DNA of 64,000 bases from Tropicimonas aquimaris (GTDB lineage Bacteria > Pseudomonadota > Alphaproteobacteria > Rhodobacterales > Rhodobacteraceae), in assembly GCF_042676185.1 (NCBI RefSeq), contig NZ_JBHTJT010000046.1:163899-227898 (forward strand), written 5' to 3'. The notes beneath the pieces were generated by a model. It was not told where the DNA came from. It searched no databases and saw only the letters and a list, made by a program, of their open reading frames with translations. Below are positions 1-9,954 of this stretch, one piece after another; position 1 is the first letter of the stretch, and each line of letters starts with the position of its first letter. The position numbers were made by a program, and so were the translations under genes.

Positions 1-844
1 CCATCAGGTTGATGGCCAGCACCGTGATCAGGATCGCAAGGCCGGGGAAGGTGACGACCCACCAGGCGCGCAGGATGAACTCCCGCGCCTCGGCGAGCAT
101 GGTGCCCCATTCCGGTGTCGGCGGCTGCGCGCCCATGCCGAGGAAGCCAAGCGCCGCCGCGTCGAGAATCGCGGTGGAGAAGGACAGCGCCGCCTGCACG
201 ATGATCGGGGCAAGGCAATTCGGGAGCACGGTGATGAACATCATCCGCCAGCGCCCCGCCCCTGCCACGCGGGCCGAGGTCACGTAATCCTTGTTGCGCT
301 CCGACATCACCGAAGCACGGGTCAGGCGCACGTAATGCGGCTGCAGCACGATCGCGATGGCGATCATCGCGTTCAGGAGCGACGGGCCAAGGATCGCGAC
401 CAGGACCAGCGCCAGCAGCAGCGAGGGGAAGGCGAGGATCACGTCCATGATCCGCATGATGATCGTGTCGAGCCATCTCGGAGCGAAACCGGCGAGAAGG
501 CCAACGGTGATCCCTCCGGTCGCCGCAACCACGACGACGACGATGCCCACGAAGAACGAGTAGCGCGCGCCCATGAGAAGCCGGGACAGCAGATCGCGAC
601 CGAGCGCGTCGGTGCCCAGAACGAAGGTCCAGTCGCCCCCTTCCTGCCACGCAGGAGGCTGCAGCAGGTGGTCACGGAACTGCGCGGTCGGGTCGTGTGG
701 CACGATCAGTGGCGCGAAGATCGCGACGAAGAGGAAGGCGAGGAACACCCAGAGCCCGAACACCGCGCCGCGGTTCTCGCGGAAGTAGAACCAGAATTCC
801 TTCAGGCGGCCCGGCCGCTCGATGTTTGCTGTTGCCTCGGCCAT
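1..844 (-). CDS. dppC: Dipeptide ABC transporter permease DppC (partial, 3' end outside window)
   Basis: Inner-membrane permease of a peptide-importing ABC transporter, the second of the usual DppB/DppC pair. The reading frame is open to the window edge, so the C-terminus is missing. I read the start at 844 (MAEATANIERPGRLKEF). After a cytoplasmic N-terminus come a first transmembrane helix, a periplasmic loop containing LGTDALGRDLLSR (typical of DppC/OppC), and several further helices. The gene follows dppB with almost no gap, so the two are co-transcribed from dppA. ATPase genes (dppD/dppF) probably lie beyond the left edge. The family call is secure. Dipeptide specificity rests on the neighbouring DppA. 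Confidence 0.9.
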   Translation of the reverse strand, partial: MAEATANIERPGRLKEFWFYFRENRGAVFGLWVFLAFLFVAIFAPLIVPHDPTAQFRDHLLQPPAWQEGGDWTFVLGTDALGRDLLSRLLMGARYSFFVGIVVVVVAATGGITVGLLAGFAPRWLDTIIMRIMDVILAFPSLLLALVLVAILGPSLLNAMIAIAIVLQPHYVRLTRASVMSERNKDYVTSARVAGAGRWRMMFITVLPNCLAPIIVQAALSFSTAILDAAALGFLGMGAQPPTPEWGTMLAEAREFILRAWWVVTFPGLAILITVLAINLM

Positions 845-845
845 G

Positions 846-1852
<1,007 letters not shown>

Positions 1853-1853
<1 letters not shown>

Positions 1854-2944
1854 TATCCGATTACCGTCAGGTCCTTTGGAAAGGTCGTCAGCGAGCGGCA
1901 CCCGGTCTCCGTGACGAGGACATCATCCTCAATGCGGATCCCGAGGTCACCGATGGCGTATAGCCCGGGCTCCACGGTGATGACCATGCCGGGTTCGAGG
2001 ATCTCGTGGTTGCCGCGCATCACCTGCGGCGCCTCGTGCACCGCCCGGCCTAAGCCGTGGCCGGTCTTGTGCCGGATGCGGTCGGCGAAGCGGGAGGCCT
2101 CGAGCACCGAAGTCACAGCGTCGTCGATGTCATGTGCGCTGACGCCCGGGCGGGTCGCCTCGATCCCGCGCAGGTTGGCGGAAAGCACCGTTTCATAGAC
2201 CTCCTGCGCCTCGTCCGGCGCATGGCCCACGAAGAAGGTCCGCGTGATGTCGGCGTTGAGCCCGCCGATCCGGGCGCCGAAGTCGAACAGCAGGCAATCG
2301 CCGTCGCGCAGCGCGTAGTCGACGCGCGCATGGGCGTGGGGACGTGCGGAATTGTCGCCGCCGGCGACGATCGGGCCAAAGGCGTGATCCTCGGCCCCGT
2401 GGCGGAACAACGCCTGGGTCAGGAAGCTCTGCACTTCGGCCTCGGTCTGGCCGATGCGCACCTGCTCCAGGACCTCGGCCAGCGCCTTCTCGGAGGTGGC
2501 GATGGCGCATTCCATCGTGGCGATCTCGTCGGCGGTCTTGACCCGACGCAGCGCCGAGATCTCGCGTTCGGCATCCAGCACCTGCAGGCCCGGGATCGCG
2601 GTGACCAGCGCGTGGTGCACAAAGACCCGCATCACCTGGCCCTCCACCGCGAGCGTCTTCAGCGGCAGGTGCCGGGCGAGCGCGGCAAAGGCTTCGGAAT
2701 AGCCATCCTGGTCGCGCCAGTCAAAAACCTCGCCCTCGAAGGCAAGCGGCTCGAAGCTGCGGAGTTCGAGGTTCGGCACGATGGCCACCGGCGCGCCCTC
2801 GACGGGGATCACGACAACCAGCGGACGCTCGAGGCTGTGGAAAGAGGCGTTGTAGAGGCGTTCGAAGTTTGCGCCCGGAACGAGCGCGACCGCATCCGCG
2901 CCAAGCGAGCGTGCGATGCGGCGATAGTCGCTGTAGCGATCCAT
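1853..2944 (-). CDS. M24B family aminopeptidase (Xaa-Pro dipeptidase-like)
   Basis: Cytoplasmic metallopeptidase of 363 residues with a creatinase-type N-terminal half and a pita-bread catalytic C-terminal half. The five metal ligands are visible: Asp in LLFDFGA, Asp in NADITRTF, His in KTGHGLGR, Glu in VEPGLY and Glu in IRIEDD. A substrate-binding PHAHA motif is also present. The gene sits inside the dpp operon between the binding protein and the permeases, so imported proline-containing dipeptides are the likely substrates (inference). It overlaps the dppB start by one base. A distant relative such as creatinase or ectoine hydrolase cannot be excluded, but the dpp context favours a dipeptidase. 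Confidence 0.85.
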
Positions 2945-2969
2945 ATTGTCAGGGAACCCGAAAGAGGGA

Positions 2970-2991
2970 CCGGGGCGCCTGAGCGCCCCGG
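2970..2991 (-). other. Intercistronic stem-loop after dppA
   Basis: Perfect 9-bp GC inverted repeat (CCGGGGCGC / GCGCCCCGG) with a 4-nt loop, in the 60-bp gap between the dppA stop and the peptidase start. There is no run of T after it on the minus strand, so it is more likely an mRNA-stabilising or partial-attenuation hairpin than a full terminator. Such a hairpin would leave more dppA message than downstream message, as is usual for binding-protein genes. Confidence 0.6.
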
Positions 2992-3004
2992 ACCACGGTT
3001 GAGA

Positions 3005-4597
3005 TTATTCGGCGATGCTGACGCCGTAGAAGATGTGGCCGCCGAGCGGGTGGACCTTGTAGCCCTCCACCTCGGGACGCATCGGCATGAAGACGACCGA
3101 GTGGGCGATGGTGGCCCAAGGCGCCTGCTCCTTGAAGATGACCTGCGCCTCTTCGTAGAGCGCGGTGCGCTCCGCGACGTCGGTGGTGACCTTGGCCTTC
3201 TGGATCACTTCCTCGAAGGGCTCGTAGCACCACTGGGCGCGGTTCGAGTTCTCGACACCGTCGCAGCCGAGCAGAACGGCGAGGAAGTTGTCCGGGTCAC
3301 CGTTGTCGCCGGTCCAGCCGAGCAGGATGGCACCGTCACGATCAAGCTCGCGCGAGCGGCTGAGGTACTCACCCCACTCGTAGGAAACGATCTCCACGTC
3401 GACGCCGATGTTGGCCATGTCGGCCTGGATCAGCTCGGCCATGCGGCGGGCGTTCGGGTTGTACGGACGCTGCACCGGCATCGCCCAGACCTTCATGCTG
3501 AGGTCGGTGACGCCCTCGGCCTCGAGCGCAGCCTTGGCGGCTTCCGGATCGAACGCATCGTCTTCAATCGCGTCGTTGTAGGACCACATGGTCGGCGGGA
3601 TCGGGTTCTTGGCGATCTGGCCGGAGCCCTGGAACACGACGTCGATGATGGCCTGCTTGTCGATGGCCATATTGAGCGCCTTGCGGACCTTCGGGTTGTC
3701 GAAGGGCGCCTGGGTCGTGTTGTAGGCGAGGTAGCCGACGTTCAGGCCTTCCTGCTCCATCACGTTGATGTCCGGGTTGTCCTTCATCGCCTGGATGTCG
3801 GCCGGGTTCGGATAGGGCATCACATGGCATTCGCCGGCCTGCAGCTTCTGGTAGCGGACAGACGCGTCGGGCGTGATCGCGAATACCAGGTTTTCGATGG
3901 CCGCCGGATCGCGCCAGTACTCGTCATTACGCACGAAGCGGATGACGGCGTCCTTCTGATAGGCCACGAACTTGAACGGGCCGGTGCCGATCGGCGCCTG
4001 GTTCAGCTGCTCGGGCGTGCCTGCCTCGAGCATGGCGTCAGCATATTCCTTGGACACGATCGAGGCGAAGCCCATGGCGAGGTTCGCGATCATCGGCGCT
4101 TCCGGCCGGTTCAGCACGAATTTCACCGTGTAATCGTCGACCTTGACGATTTCCTTCAGCAGGTCGGGCATCGACATGCCGTCGAAGTATTCCCAGGTGC
4201 CGCCGGAGACACCCTTGTAGGGGTTGTCCTCTTTCCACTGGCGCTCGAACGAGAAGATCACGTCGTCGGCGTTGAAGTCGCGGGTCGGCGTGAAGGCGTC
4301 GTTGCTGTGGAATTTGACGCCCTGACGAAGGTTGAAGGTATACTCCAGCCCGTCCTCGGAAACTTCCCAGCTCTCGGCGAGGCCCGGGATCACGTTGGTG
4401 GTGCCGGTCTCGAAGAGCACGAGCTTGTCGTAGATCGGGTGCTCGGAGGCATCGAAGGTTGTGCCCGAGGTATAGAGCGCCGGGTCGAAGCCTTCGGGCG
4501 AGCCCTCGGAGCAATATACGAGTGTCTGCGCCGAAGCCGCACCGGCAAGAACGCCAGCACACATGAGCGCTGCGGTAAATGTCCGCGTCTGTTTCAT
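3005..4597 (-). CDS. dppA: Periplasmic dipeptide-binding protein DppA
   Basis: Extracellular solute-binding protein family 5, 530 residues. It has a Sec signal peptide (MKQTRTFTAALMCAGVLAG, cleavage after ASA), and the mature start LVYCSEGSPEGFDPA is the DppA hallmark. The start at 4597 is preceded by AGGGAGAC at a good distance; a frame extension upstream lacks these signals. It captures di- or oligopeptides in the periplasm and delivers them to DppBC. It is the first gene of the operon, followed by a stem-loop and an M24 peptidase. Family and role are secure; the exact peptide range is not. Confidence 0.93.
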   Translation of the reverse strand: MKQTRTFTAALMCAGVLAGAASAQTLVYCSEGSPEGFDPALYTSGTTFDASEHPIYDKLVLFETGTTNVIPGLAESWEVSEDGLEYTFNLRQGVKFHSNDAFTPTRDFNADDVIFSFERQWKEDNPYKGVSGGTWEYFDGMSMPDLLKEIVKVDDYTVKFVLNRPEAPMIANLAMGFASIVSKEYADAMLEAGTPEQLNQAPIGTGPFKFVAYQKDAVIRFVRNDEYWRDPAAIENLVFAITPDASVRYQKLQAGECHVMPYPNPADIQAMKDNPDINVMEQEGLNVGYLAYNTTQAPFDNPKVRKALNMAIDKQAIIDVVFQGSGQIAKNPIPPTMWSYNDAIEDDAFDPEAAKAALEAEGVTDLSMKVWAMPVQRPYNPNARRMAELIQADMANIGVDVEIVSYEWGEYLSRSRELDRDGAILLGWTGDNGDPDNFLAVLLGCDGVENSNRAQWCYEPFEEVIQKAKVTTDVAERTALYEEAQVIFKEQAPWATIAHSVVFMPMRPEVEGYKVHPLGGHIFYGVSIAE

Positions 4598-4733
4598 AAG
4601 TAGTCTCCCTGCGAGATCTGCCCACTTACGGGGCACATGCACAAAGTTAGACAACCAAACCAAAATGGATGCAAGCCGGGCCTCCGCTTCCCGTAACGAC
4701 AGCAGAGCCGTTCCGCGCGCCGAGCTGGATGTT

Positions 4734-5327
4734 CTATGGGCGGTTGCCGGGTTCGTGACCGCTGGACGCCGCCAGCGCCGCAAGATCGGCCACTGTATCA
4801 ACGTCGGCAAGCACGTCCGCAGCCACCGTCACCAACGCGGTCGAGGGCAAGCCGCGCAGGAGCGCCCCTGCCCCGCGATCGCCCTGCAGCCCGGACAAAG
4901 CGGCAAGATCGGATTGCGGAAAGCAGGCGGGGGGCATCCTGCGGCGGCCGTCCGTCACCGCACTGGCGCAGGTTGCGCCACATCGCTCGAGCACGGCCTG
5001 CATCACCTCGGCCCCGACCAGCGGCATATCGGCCAGCGCGATCAGCAGGCGATCCGCACCGAGCGCCCGGGCTCGCGCCACGCCCGCCCGGAGGTTGTCG
5101 GCCTGGCCGGCCATATCGCCCGCGCCGGGCACCCTCTCGAACCCCTCGAACAGGGCCGCGACCTCCGCCGAGGAGGTGACGACCAGCCGGTGATCGAGCG
5201 CGACACCCCGCATGGCTTCGGCCGCGCAGGCCGCGAGGGGACGGCCTCGGAACGGGGCCAGCAGCTTGTTCTCCGACCCGAACCGCGCGGATCGGCCCGC
5301 TGCCAGGATCAGCCCGACCCGTGTCAT
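4734..5327 (-). CDS. MobA-like nucleotidyltransferase (molybdenum cofactor maturation)
   Basis: 197-residue NTP-transferase fold protein with the N-terminal signature LILAAGRSARFG and a following Lys in ENKLLAPF, as in MocA/MobA-type molybdopterin nucleotidyltransferases. It probably adds CMP or GMP to molybdopterin for a xanthine-dehydrogenase-family enzyme. Its start codon overlaps the xdhC-like stop as ATGA, so the two are translationally coupled. Together with the divergent CoxD/CoxE pair it forms a maturation module for a molybdenum hydroxylase. CMP versus GMP specificity cannot be told from sequence alone, although the XdhC partner favours the MocA type. Confidence 0.85.
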   Translation of the reverse strand: MTRVGLILAAGRSARFGSENKLLAPFRGRPLAACAAEAMRGVALDHRLVVTSSAEVAALFEGFERVPGAGDMAGQADNLRAGVARARALGADRLLIALADMPLVGAEVMQAVLERCGATCASAVTDGRRRMPPACFPQSDLAALSGLQGDRGAGALLRGLPSTALVTVAADVLADVDTVADLAALAASSGHEPGNRP

Positions 5328-6259
5328 GCCCGCACCCAGGGCGCCTCCGCGAGGATCTCGGCGAGGACAGAGACGGCAAGCGTGCGCGCATCCCGTGCGG
5401 AGGGAATCAGCCCCACCGGGCCGTGCAGCCGCGCCCGCGCGTCCTCCGGCACACCCATGCCTTCCAGCATCAGCAGCCGTGCATCCCGCGCCCGCTGGCT
5501 TCCCTGAGCGCCGATATAGAACGCGTCCGTCGCAAGCGCGCCCTCCAGGATCGGCGGCTCCCAGTCGTGATCGTGGAAGAACAGCACAATCGCCGTCCAG
5601 GCATCGACGGCCACATCCTCCGGCAGGAACGGCCGCACCAGGTGCCGCGTCTCGCTCCCGGCGCGCGCGGCTTCCTCCAGCGTCTCGGCATCGGGCGAGA
5701 GCAGCATGTTGGGATAGCCTGCCGACTTCACCAGCGCGGCGAACGTGCTCGCCTCGGGCCCCTTGCCGAACACCAGGAACCGCAGTTCCGGAAGGCAGCG
5801 CAGGCGGAACAGGCCGGCGTCGCGGCCGGTCTCGCCCGTCTCCCGGATCGCCATCGCGCCGGTCTCCTCCGCCACTTCCAGCGTGCAGGGCTGGCGCGCC
5901 GCCCGCCGCTGCGCGAGATCACCCAACGCCTCGCGGTCCGGCCGCGGCAGGAGCAGGATGTCGAGCCCGCCGCCGCAGGGAAGCTGGATGTCGATGAAGG
6001 GCGAGCCGCGCCCGTAGCGCAGCACCGTGGGCCGCCCCCGCTCCAGCGTCTCCAGCGCGTGCAGCGCGATGTCGGATTCCACGCAGCCCGACGACAGCGT
6101 CCCCGCCCGCGCGCCATCGGCAAAGATCGCCATCGTGGCTCCGACCGGCCGGTAGGATGGCCCCTCGACCCCGACGATCACTGCCAGCACAGACTCCTCC
6201 GGCCGAGAGAGCAGCTCTGAAATTGGGTCCCTTGCCGGACCCGAAACGATTTCGGTCAT
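5324..6259 (-). CDS. XdhC/CoxF family molybdoenzyme maturation factor
   Basis: 311-residue protein with an N-terminal CoxI-type domain (VEGPSYRPVGATMAI, then GTLSSGCVESDI with its conserved Cys) and a C-terminal Rossmann-like XdhC domain (LVFGKGPEASTFAAL onward). Proteins of this family bind molybdenum cofactor and help insert its sulfurated form into xanthine- or CO-dehydrogenase-type enzymes. A strong GGGGGA ribosome-binding site precedes the start. It is the first gene of a two-gene minus-strand unit with the MobA-like gene and is divergent from the AAA ATPase gene. No hydroxylase subunit gene is in the window, so the client is unknown. Confidence 0.87.
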   Translation of the reverse strand: MTEIVSGPARDPISELLSRPEESVLAVIVGVEGPSYRPVGATMAIFADGARAGTLSSGCVESDIALHALETLERGRPTVLRYGRGSPFIDIQLPCGGGLDILLLPRPDREALGDLAQRRAARQPCTLEVAEETGAMAIRETGETGRDAGLFRLRCLPELRFLVFGKGPEASTFAALVKSAGYPNMLLSPDAETLEEAARAGSETRHLVRPFLPEDVAVDAWTAIVLFFHDHDWEPPILEGALATDAFYIGAQGSQRARDARLLMLEGMGVPEDARARLHGPVGLIPSARDARTLAVSVLAEILAEAPWVRA

Positions 6260-6383
6260 TTTCCCCCCGCGTTTCGACCATTCTTAGACCGCCGCCGCCG
6301 CGGGGCAAGCGCTCCGAAACGTGGACAGCGGCGAAACTGCCGCCTAGTCTTCCCCGAACCGCAAGCAGGAGGAGCGCGCGACC

Positions 6384-7298
6384 TTGGGCGAGATCCCTTC
6401 ATCCATCGACGACACCATCGCGCTGCTCAACGGGCAGAACTACGTCTGCGGCCGCGACCTGGGCACCGTCGCCTTCCTGGCGCTGCGCCTCGGAAAGCCG
6501 CTCTTCCTCGAAGGCGAGGCCGGCGTCGGCAAGACGGAGATCGCCAAGGCGCTTGCCGCGGCCCTCGGCCGCCGCCTGATCCGCCTGCAATGCTACGAGG
6601 GGCTCGACGCCGCCTCCGCGATCTACGAGTGGAACTTCTCCGCCCAGATGATCGCGATCCGCACCGCCGAGGCCACTGGCGGGGCCGACCGGGCTGCCCT
6701 CCAGAGCGAGCTCTTCTCCGAGGATTTCCTGATCCGCCGCCCGCTGCTGGAGGCGATGGAACCCCATGCCGAAGGGCCGCCCGTGCTGCTGATCGACGAG
6801 ATCGACCGCACCGACGAACCTTTTGAGGCCTTCCTGCTCGAGGCGCTTTCCGATTTCCAGGTCACCATCCCCGAGCTTGGCCCGATCCGCGCCCCCGAAC
6901 CGCCGATCGTGGTGCTGACGTCGAATCGCACCCGCGAGGTGCACGACGCGCTGAAGCGGCGCTGCCTGTATCACTGGGTCGATTACCCGAATTTCACCCG
7001 CGAGATGGAGATCCTGCGCGCCCGCGTGCCGGAGGCGACCGATGCGCTCTCCGCCGAGATCGTCGCCTTCGTCCAGAGCCTGCGCGGCGCGGACCTGTTC
7101 AAGACCCCCGGCGTGGCCGAGAGCATCGACTGGGCGCGCTGCCTGATCGCGCTCGACACGGTGGCACTCTCGCCCGATGTCATCTCCGACACGCTCGGCG
7201 GGCTGCTGAAATACCAGGACGACATCACCCGCATCGCCGGCGCCGAGGCGACGCGCCTGCTCGACGAGGCCAAGGCCCGCCTCGCCACCGCGGGATGA
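6384..7298 (+). CDS. MoxR-type AAA+ ATPase, CoxD-like
   Basis: 304-residue AAA+ ATPase. Walker A is GEAGVGKT at residues 44-51 and Walker B is LLIDEID at 135-141, followed by a sensor region (VVLTSNRTREV). It starts with TTG at 6384, supported by AGGAGG ten bases upstream. It resembles CoxD, the chaperone-like ATPase that works with a vWA partner to build the CuSMo active site of aerobic CO dehydrogenase. The next gene is that vWA partner, overlapping by ATGA. MoxR/vWA pairs also serve other enzymes, so CO dehydrogenase as client is an inference. Confidence 0.85.
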   Translation: MGEIPSSIDDTIALLNGQNYVCGRDLGTVAFLALRLGKPLFLEGEAGVGKTEIAKALAAALGRRLIRLQCYEGLDAASAIYEWNFSAQMIAIRTAEATGGADRAALQSELFSEDFLIRRPLLEAMEPHAEGPPVLLIDEIDRTDEPFEAFLLEALSDFQVTIPELGPIRAPEPPIVVLTSNRTREVHDALKRRCLYHWVDYPNFTREMEILRARVPEATDALSAEIVAFVQSLRGADLFKTPGVAESIDWARCLIALDTVALSPDVISDTLGGLLKYQDDITRIAGAEATRLLDEAKARLATAG

Positions 7299-8527
7299 CC
7301 GCCGCGCGCCGGCCCGGCGAGGTCGACGGCCGGCTGGTCGAGAACATCGTCCATTTCACCCGCGCCCTGCGCAAGGCGGGCGTGAAGGTCGGCACAGCGC
7401 AGGTCGAGAACGCGGTGTGCGCGGTCGAGGCCGCGGGCTTCACCCACCGGGTCGATTTCTACCACACCCTGCGGGCGACCCTGATCAACCGCGCCAGCGA
7501 CCTCGAGATCTACCACCAGATCTTCGCCATGTTCTGGCGCGACCCCGACTTCCTCGAACACATGATCCACATGCTCTCGCCGTCCCTGCGCGGTCAGCCG
7601 GAGGACACCCGCCCCAAGGCCGCCGAACGCCGTGCCTCCGACGCCCTCGGCGACCGGCCGGAGCGCCCGCCTCCGAAAAAGGATCGGCAGGAGATCGAGA
7701 TCAAGGCGCATCTGAGCTGGTCCGACACCGAGCGGCTCAGGGCAATGGATTTCGAACAGATGAGCGCCTCCGAGCTGGCCGAGGCCACCCGCGCGATCCG
7801 CACCCTGCGCCTGCCGGTGCCGCCGATCCGCACCCGGCGCCAGGCCCCTGCCCCCCATGGCCGGCACCCCGACATCCACGCCACGTTGCGCCACTCGTTG
7901 CGTCGGGGCGGCGAGATCGATCGGCTGTCGACCACCCGTCCCCGCCTGCGCCCGCCGGACCTGGTTGCGCTCTGCGACATCTCGGGGTCGATGTCGATCT
8001 ACTCGCGGATGCTGATGCATTTCCTGCACGCCCTGGGGCAGGCGCAGGACGGCGCCTGGGGCCGCATCCACAGCTTCACCTTCGGCACGCGGCTGAGCAA
8101 CGTCACCCGCGCGCTGCACCACAAGGATCCCGACCTAGCGCTGGAGGCGGTCGGCCGAGAGGCGCAGGACTGGCGTGGCGGCACGCGGATCGGCGAGGCT
8201 CTGGAGCGGTTCAACAAGGACTGGTCACGCCGGGTGCTCGGACGCGGCGCCGTGGTGCTGCTGATCTCGGACGGGCTGGAACGCGGCGACCCGGACCTGC
8301 TCAACCAGCAGGCCGAGCGGCTCGCCCTGTCCTGCCGGCACCTGATCTGGCTCAACCCGCTGCTGCGCTTCGACGGCTTTGCGCCCCAGGCCGGCGGCAT
8401 CCGGGCGCTGCTGCCGCATGTCGACAGCTTCGCCGCCTGCCACTCGCTCGACACTCTCGCGGACCTTTCGTCTGCGTTGACCGGCGCGGGCCACAAGACC
8501 CGCCTTCTGGCAGGCCTCGACAGCTGA
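7295..8527 (+). CDS. CoxE-like von Willebrand factor A domain protein
   Basis: 410-residue cytoplasmic protein. The C-terminal half is a vWA domain with an intact MIDAS motif D228-I-S-G-S232. The N-terminal half is the conserved CoxE/YehP-like region, and a basic Arg/Pro-rich linker lies near residues 100-200. It overlaps the CoxD-like ATPase gene by four bases, and the pair would act together in inserting or repairing a metal centre. Two stem-loops follow in the gap before the convergent clpS gene. The family assignment is firm; the client enzyme is not seen here. Confidence 0.85.
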   Translation: MTAARRPGEVDGRLVENIVHFTRALRKAGVKVGTAQVENAVCAVEAAGFTHRVDFYHTLRATLINRASDLEIYHQIFAMFWRDPDFLEHMIHMLSPSLRGQPEDTRPKAAERRASDALGDRPERPPPKKDRQEIEIKAHLSWSDTERLRAMDFEQMSASELAEATRAIRTLRLPVPPIRTRRQAPAPHGRHPDIHATLRHSLRRGGEIDRLSTTRPRLRPPDLVALCDISGSMSIYSRMLMHFLHALGQAQDGAWGRIHSFTFGTRLSNVTRALHHKDPDLALEAVGREAQDWRGGTRIGEALERFNKDWSRRVLGRGAVVLLISDGLERGDPDLLNQQAERLALSCRHLIWLNPLLRFDGFAPQAGGIRALLPHVDSFAACHSLDTLADLSSALTGAGHKTRLLAGLDS

Positions 8528-8579
8528 TCCGCCGCGCACGGTTCGCTTCTTCTGTCCGGAAATATCTCCGCCGGAGGCA

Positions 8580-8619
8580 CGATCTTTCTCCGAAAGATCG
8601 GCCGCGCCTTATGGCGCGG
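8580..8619. terminator. Two tandem stem-loops between coxE-like gene and clpS
   Basis: CGATCTTTC/GAAAGATCG (8580-8600, 9-bp stem, 3-nt loop) is followed directly by CCGCGCC/GGCGCGG (8602-8619, 7-bp stem, TTAT loop). They lie in the 92-bp gap between two convergent genes and are best read as a bidirectional terminator region. There is a short T-rich stretch (CATTCCTTTT) on the plus side. Confidence 0.6.
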
Positions 8620-8967
8620 TCATTCCTTTTCCATGGTGCATTGCAGCGGGTGCTGGTGCCGGCGGGCGAAATCCATCACTTGCGCCACTTTCGTCTCGGC
8701 CACCTCGTGGCTGAACACGCCCACAACGGCAACGCCGCGCTTGTGAACCACCAGCATCAACTCGAAAGCCTGCGCATGGGTCATCCCGAAGAAACGTTCG
8801 AGGATATGGACCACGAATTCCATCGGCGTATAGTCGTCGTTCAGCAGCAACACCTTGTAGAGCGGCGGACGCTGGGTGCGCGGCCGCGTCTTGGTGGCCA
8901 CACCCGTCTCGCCGTCGGTCCGGTCGTCATCGTCTGCGGACAGGATGGGATCGCTCAGGCGTTTCAA
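8620..8967 (-). CDS. clpS: ATP-dependent Clp protease adaptor ClpS
   Basis: 115-residue adaptor that delivers N-degron substrates to ClpAP in the cytoplasm. The core LLNDDYTPMEFVVHILERFF and the GVFSHEVAETKV region are diagnostic. A long acidic, flexible N-terminal tail (residues 1-33) precedes the core, as is usual in alphaproteobacteria. clpA is not adjacent on the right; the neighbour is a divergent HAD hydrolase. Length and motifs are normal. Confidence 0.95.
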   Translation of the reverse strand: MKRLSDPILSADDDDRTDGETGVATKTRPRTQRPPLYKVLLLNDDYTPMEFVVHILERFFGMTHAQAFELMLVVHKRGVAVVGVFSHEVAETKVAQVMDFARRHQHPLQCTMEKE

Positions 8968-9077
8968 GGCGCGGTGCGCTCCATTGGCTACTGGGAATTG
9001 GGGCGTTCGTTGCGGTTATATAGTCGTCACACAGGGTCTGAAAAGGGTTCAGACGCGCGTGGCGGGGGGAATGGGCG

Positions 9078-9776
9078 ATGAAAATCACCACAATCGGTTT
9101 CGACGCGGACGATACACTTTGGCACAACGAGCGCTTCTACGTGCTGACGCAGGACCGATTCGCCGACCTTCTGAGCGATTACGGCGACCGTGACAACCTC
9201 GACGAGCGCCTGCTCGAGGCCGAGAGGCGCAACATTGGCCACTACGGTTACGGCATCAAGGGATTCATGCTGTCGATGATCGAGACCGCGATCGAGGTCA
9301 CCGATTCCCGGGTGCCAGCCTCGGTGATCCACCGGATTCTCGAAATCGGCCAGGACATGCTCCGCCACCCCATCGAGCTTCTTCCCGAGGCCCGCGCCGC
9401 GGTGGAGGCGATGGCGGCTTCCCATCACCGCGTCCTGCTGATCACCAAGGGCGACCTTCTGGACCAGGAGCGCAAGCTCACGGAATCGGGGCTGTGGGAG
9501 TATTTCGACGGGGTGGAGATCGTCTCGGAAAAGACACCTGAGGTCTACGCCCGCGTTTTCTCGGCCCACGGTGACGGTCCGGAGCGGGCCCTGATGGTCG
9601 GCAATTCGCTTAAATCCGACGTTCTTCCAGCCATCGGGGCCGGTGCCTGGGGCGTGCATGTGCCCTTCCAGCTGGCCTGGGCTCTGGAACAGGCCGAGGC
9701 GCCGGAAGGCCACGCACGTTTTCGTGTTCTGGAGAATCTCGGACAGTTGGCCGACCTGGTGGACGAGATCGGCTGA
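9078..9776 (+). CDS. HAD family hydrolase
   Basis: 232-residue haloacid-dehalogenase superfamily phosphatase. Motif I is DADDTLWHN at residues 9-17, the motif II/III region includes LLITKGD, and motif IV is VGNSLKSDV. The start is supported by a GGGGGG-type purine run just upstream. The cap region is helical (C1 type). The substrate cannot be inferred; relatives are annotated only as HAD hydrolases. It stands between divergent clpS and the D,D-carboxypeptidase gene with no sign of shared function. Confidence 0.8.
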   Translation: MKITTIGFDADDTLWHNERFYVLTQDRFADLLSDYGDRDNLDERLLEAERRNIGHYGYGIKGFMLSMIETAIEVTDSRVPASVIHRILEIGQDMLRHPIELLPEARAAVEAMAASHHRVLLITKGDLLDQERKLTESGLWEYFDGVEIVSEKTPEVYARVFSAHGDGPERALMVGNSLKSDVLPAIGAGAWGVHVPFQLAWALEQAEAPEGHARFRVLENLGQLADLVDEIG

Positions 9777-9954
9777 GATCTGGTGCCTTGGGCCAAATTG
9801 GCCCCGAGATGTTGCGATGTGGCTTGAATGTCACCTCAAAAGCGCTTGAAAGCGAACGCTTTTCGACTCCCCTTCGGCGTGCTACCTTTGTCACGAGCAA
9901 AGAATCCGACCCGGAAAACCGGGCGGGACGAGGCAGACAGAGGCAGGCATCGAG

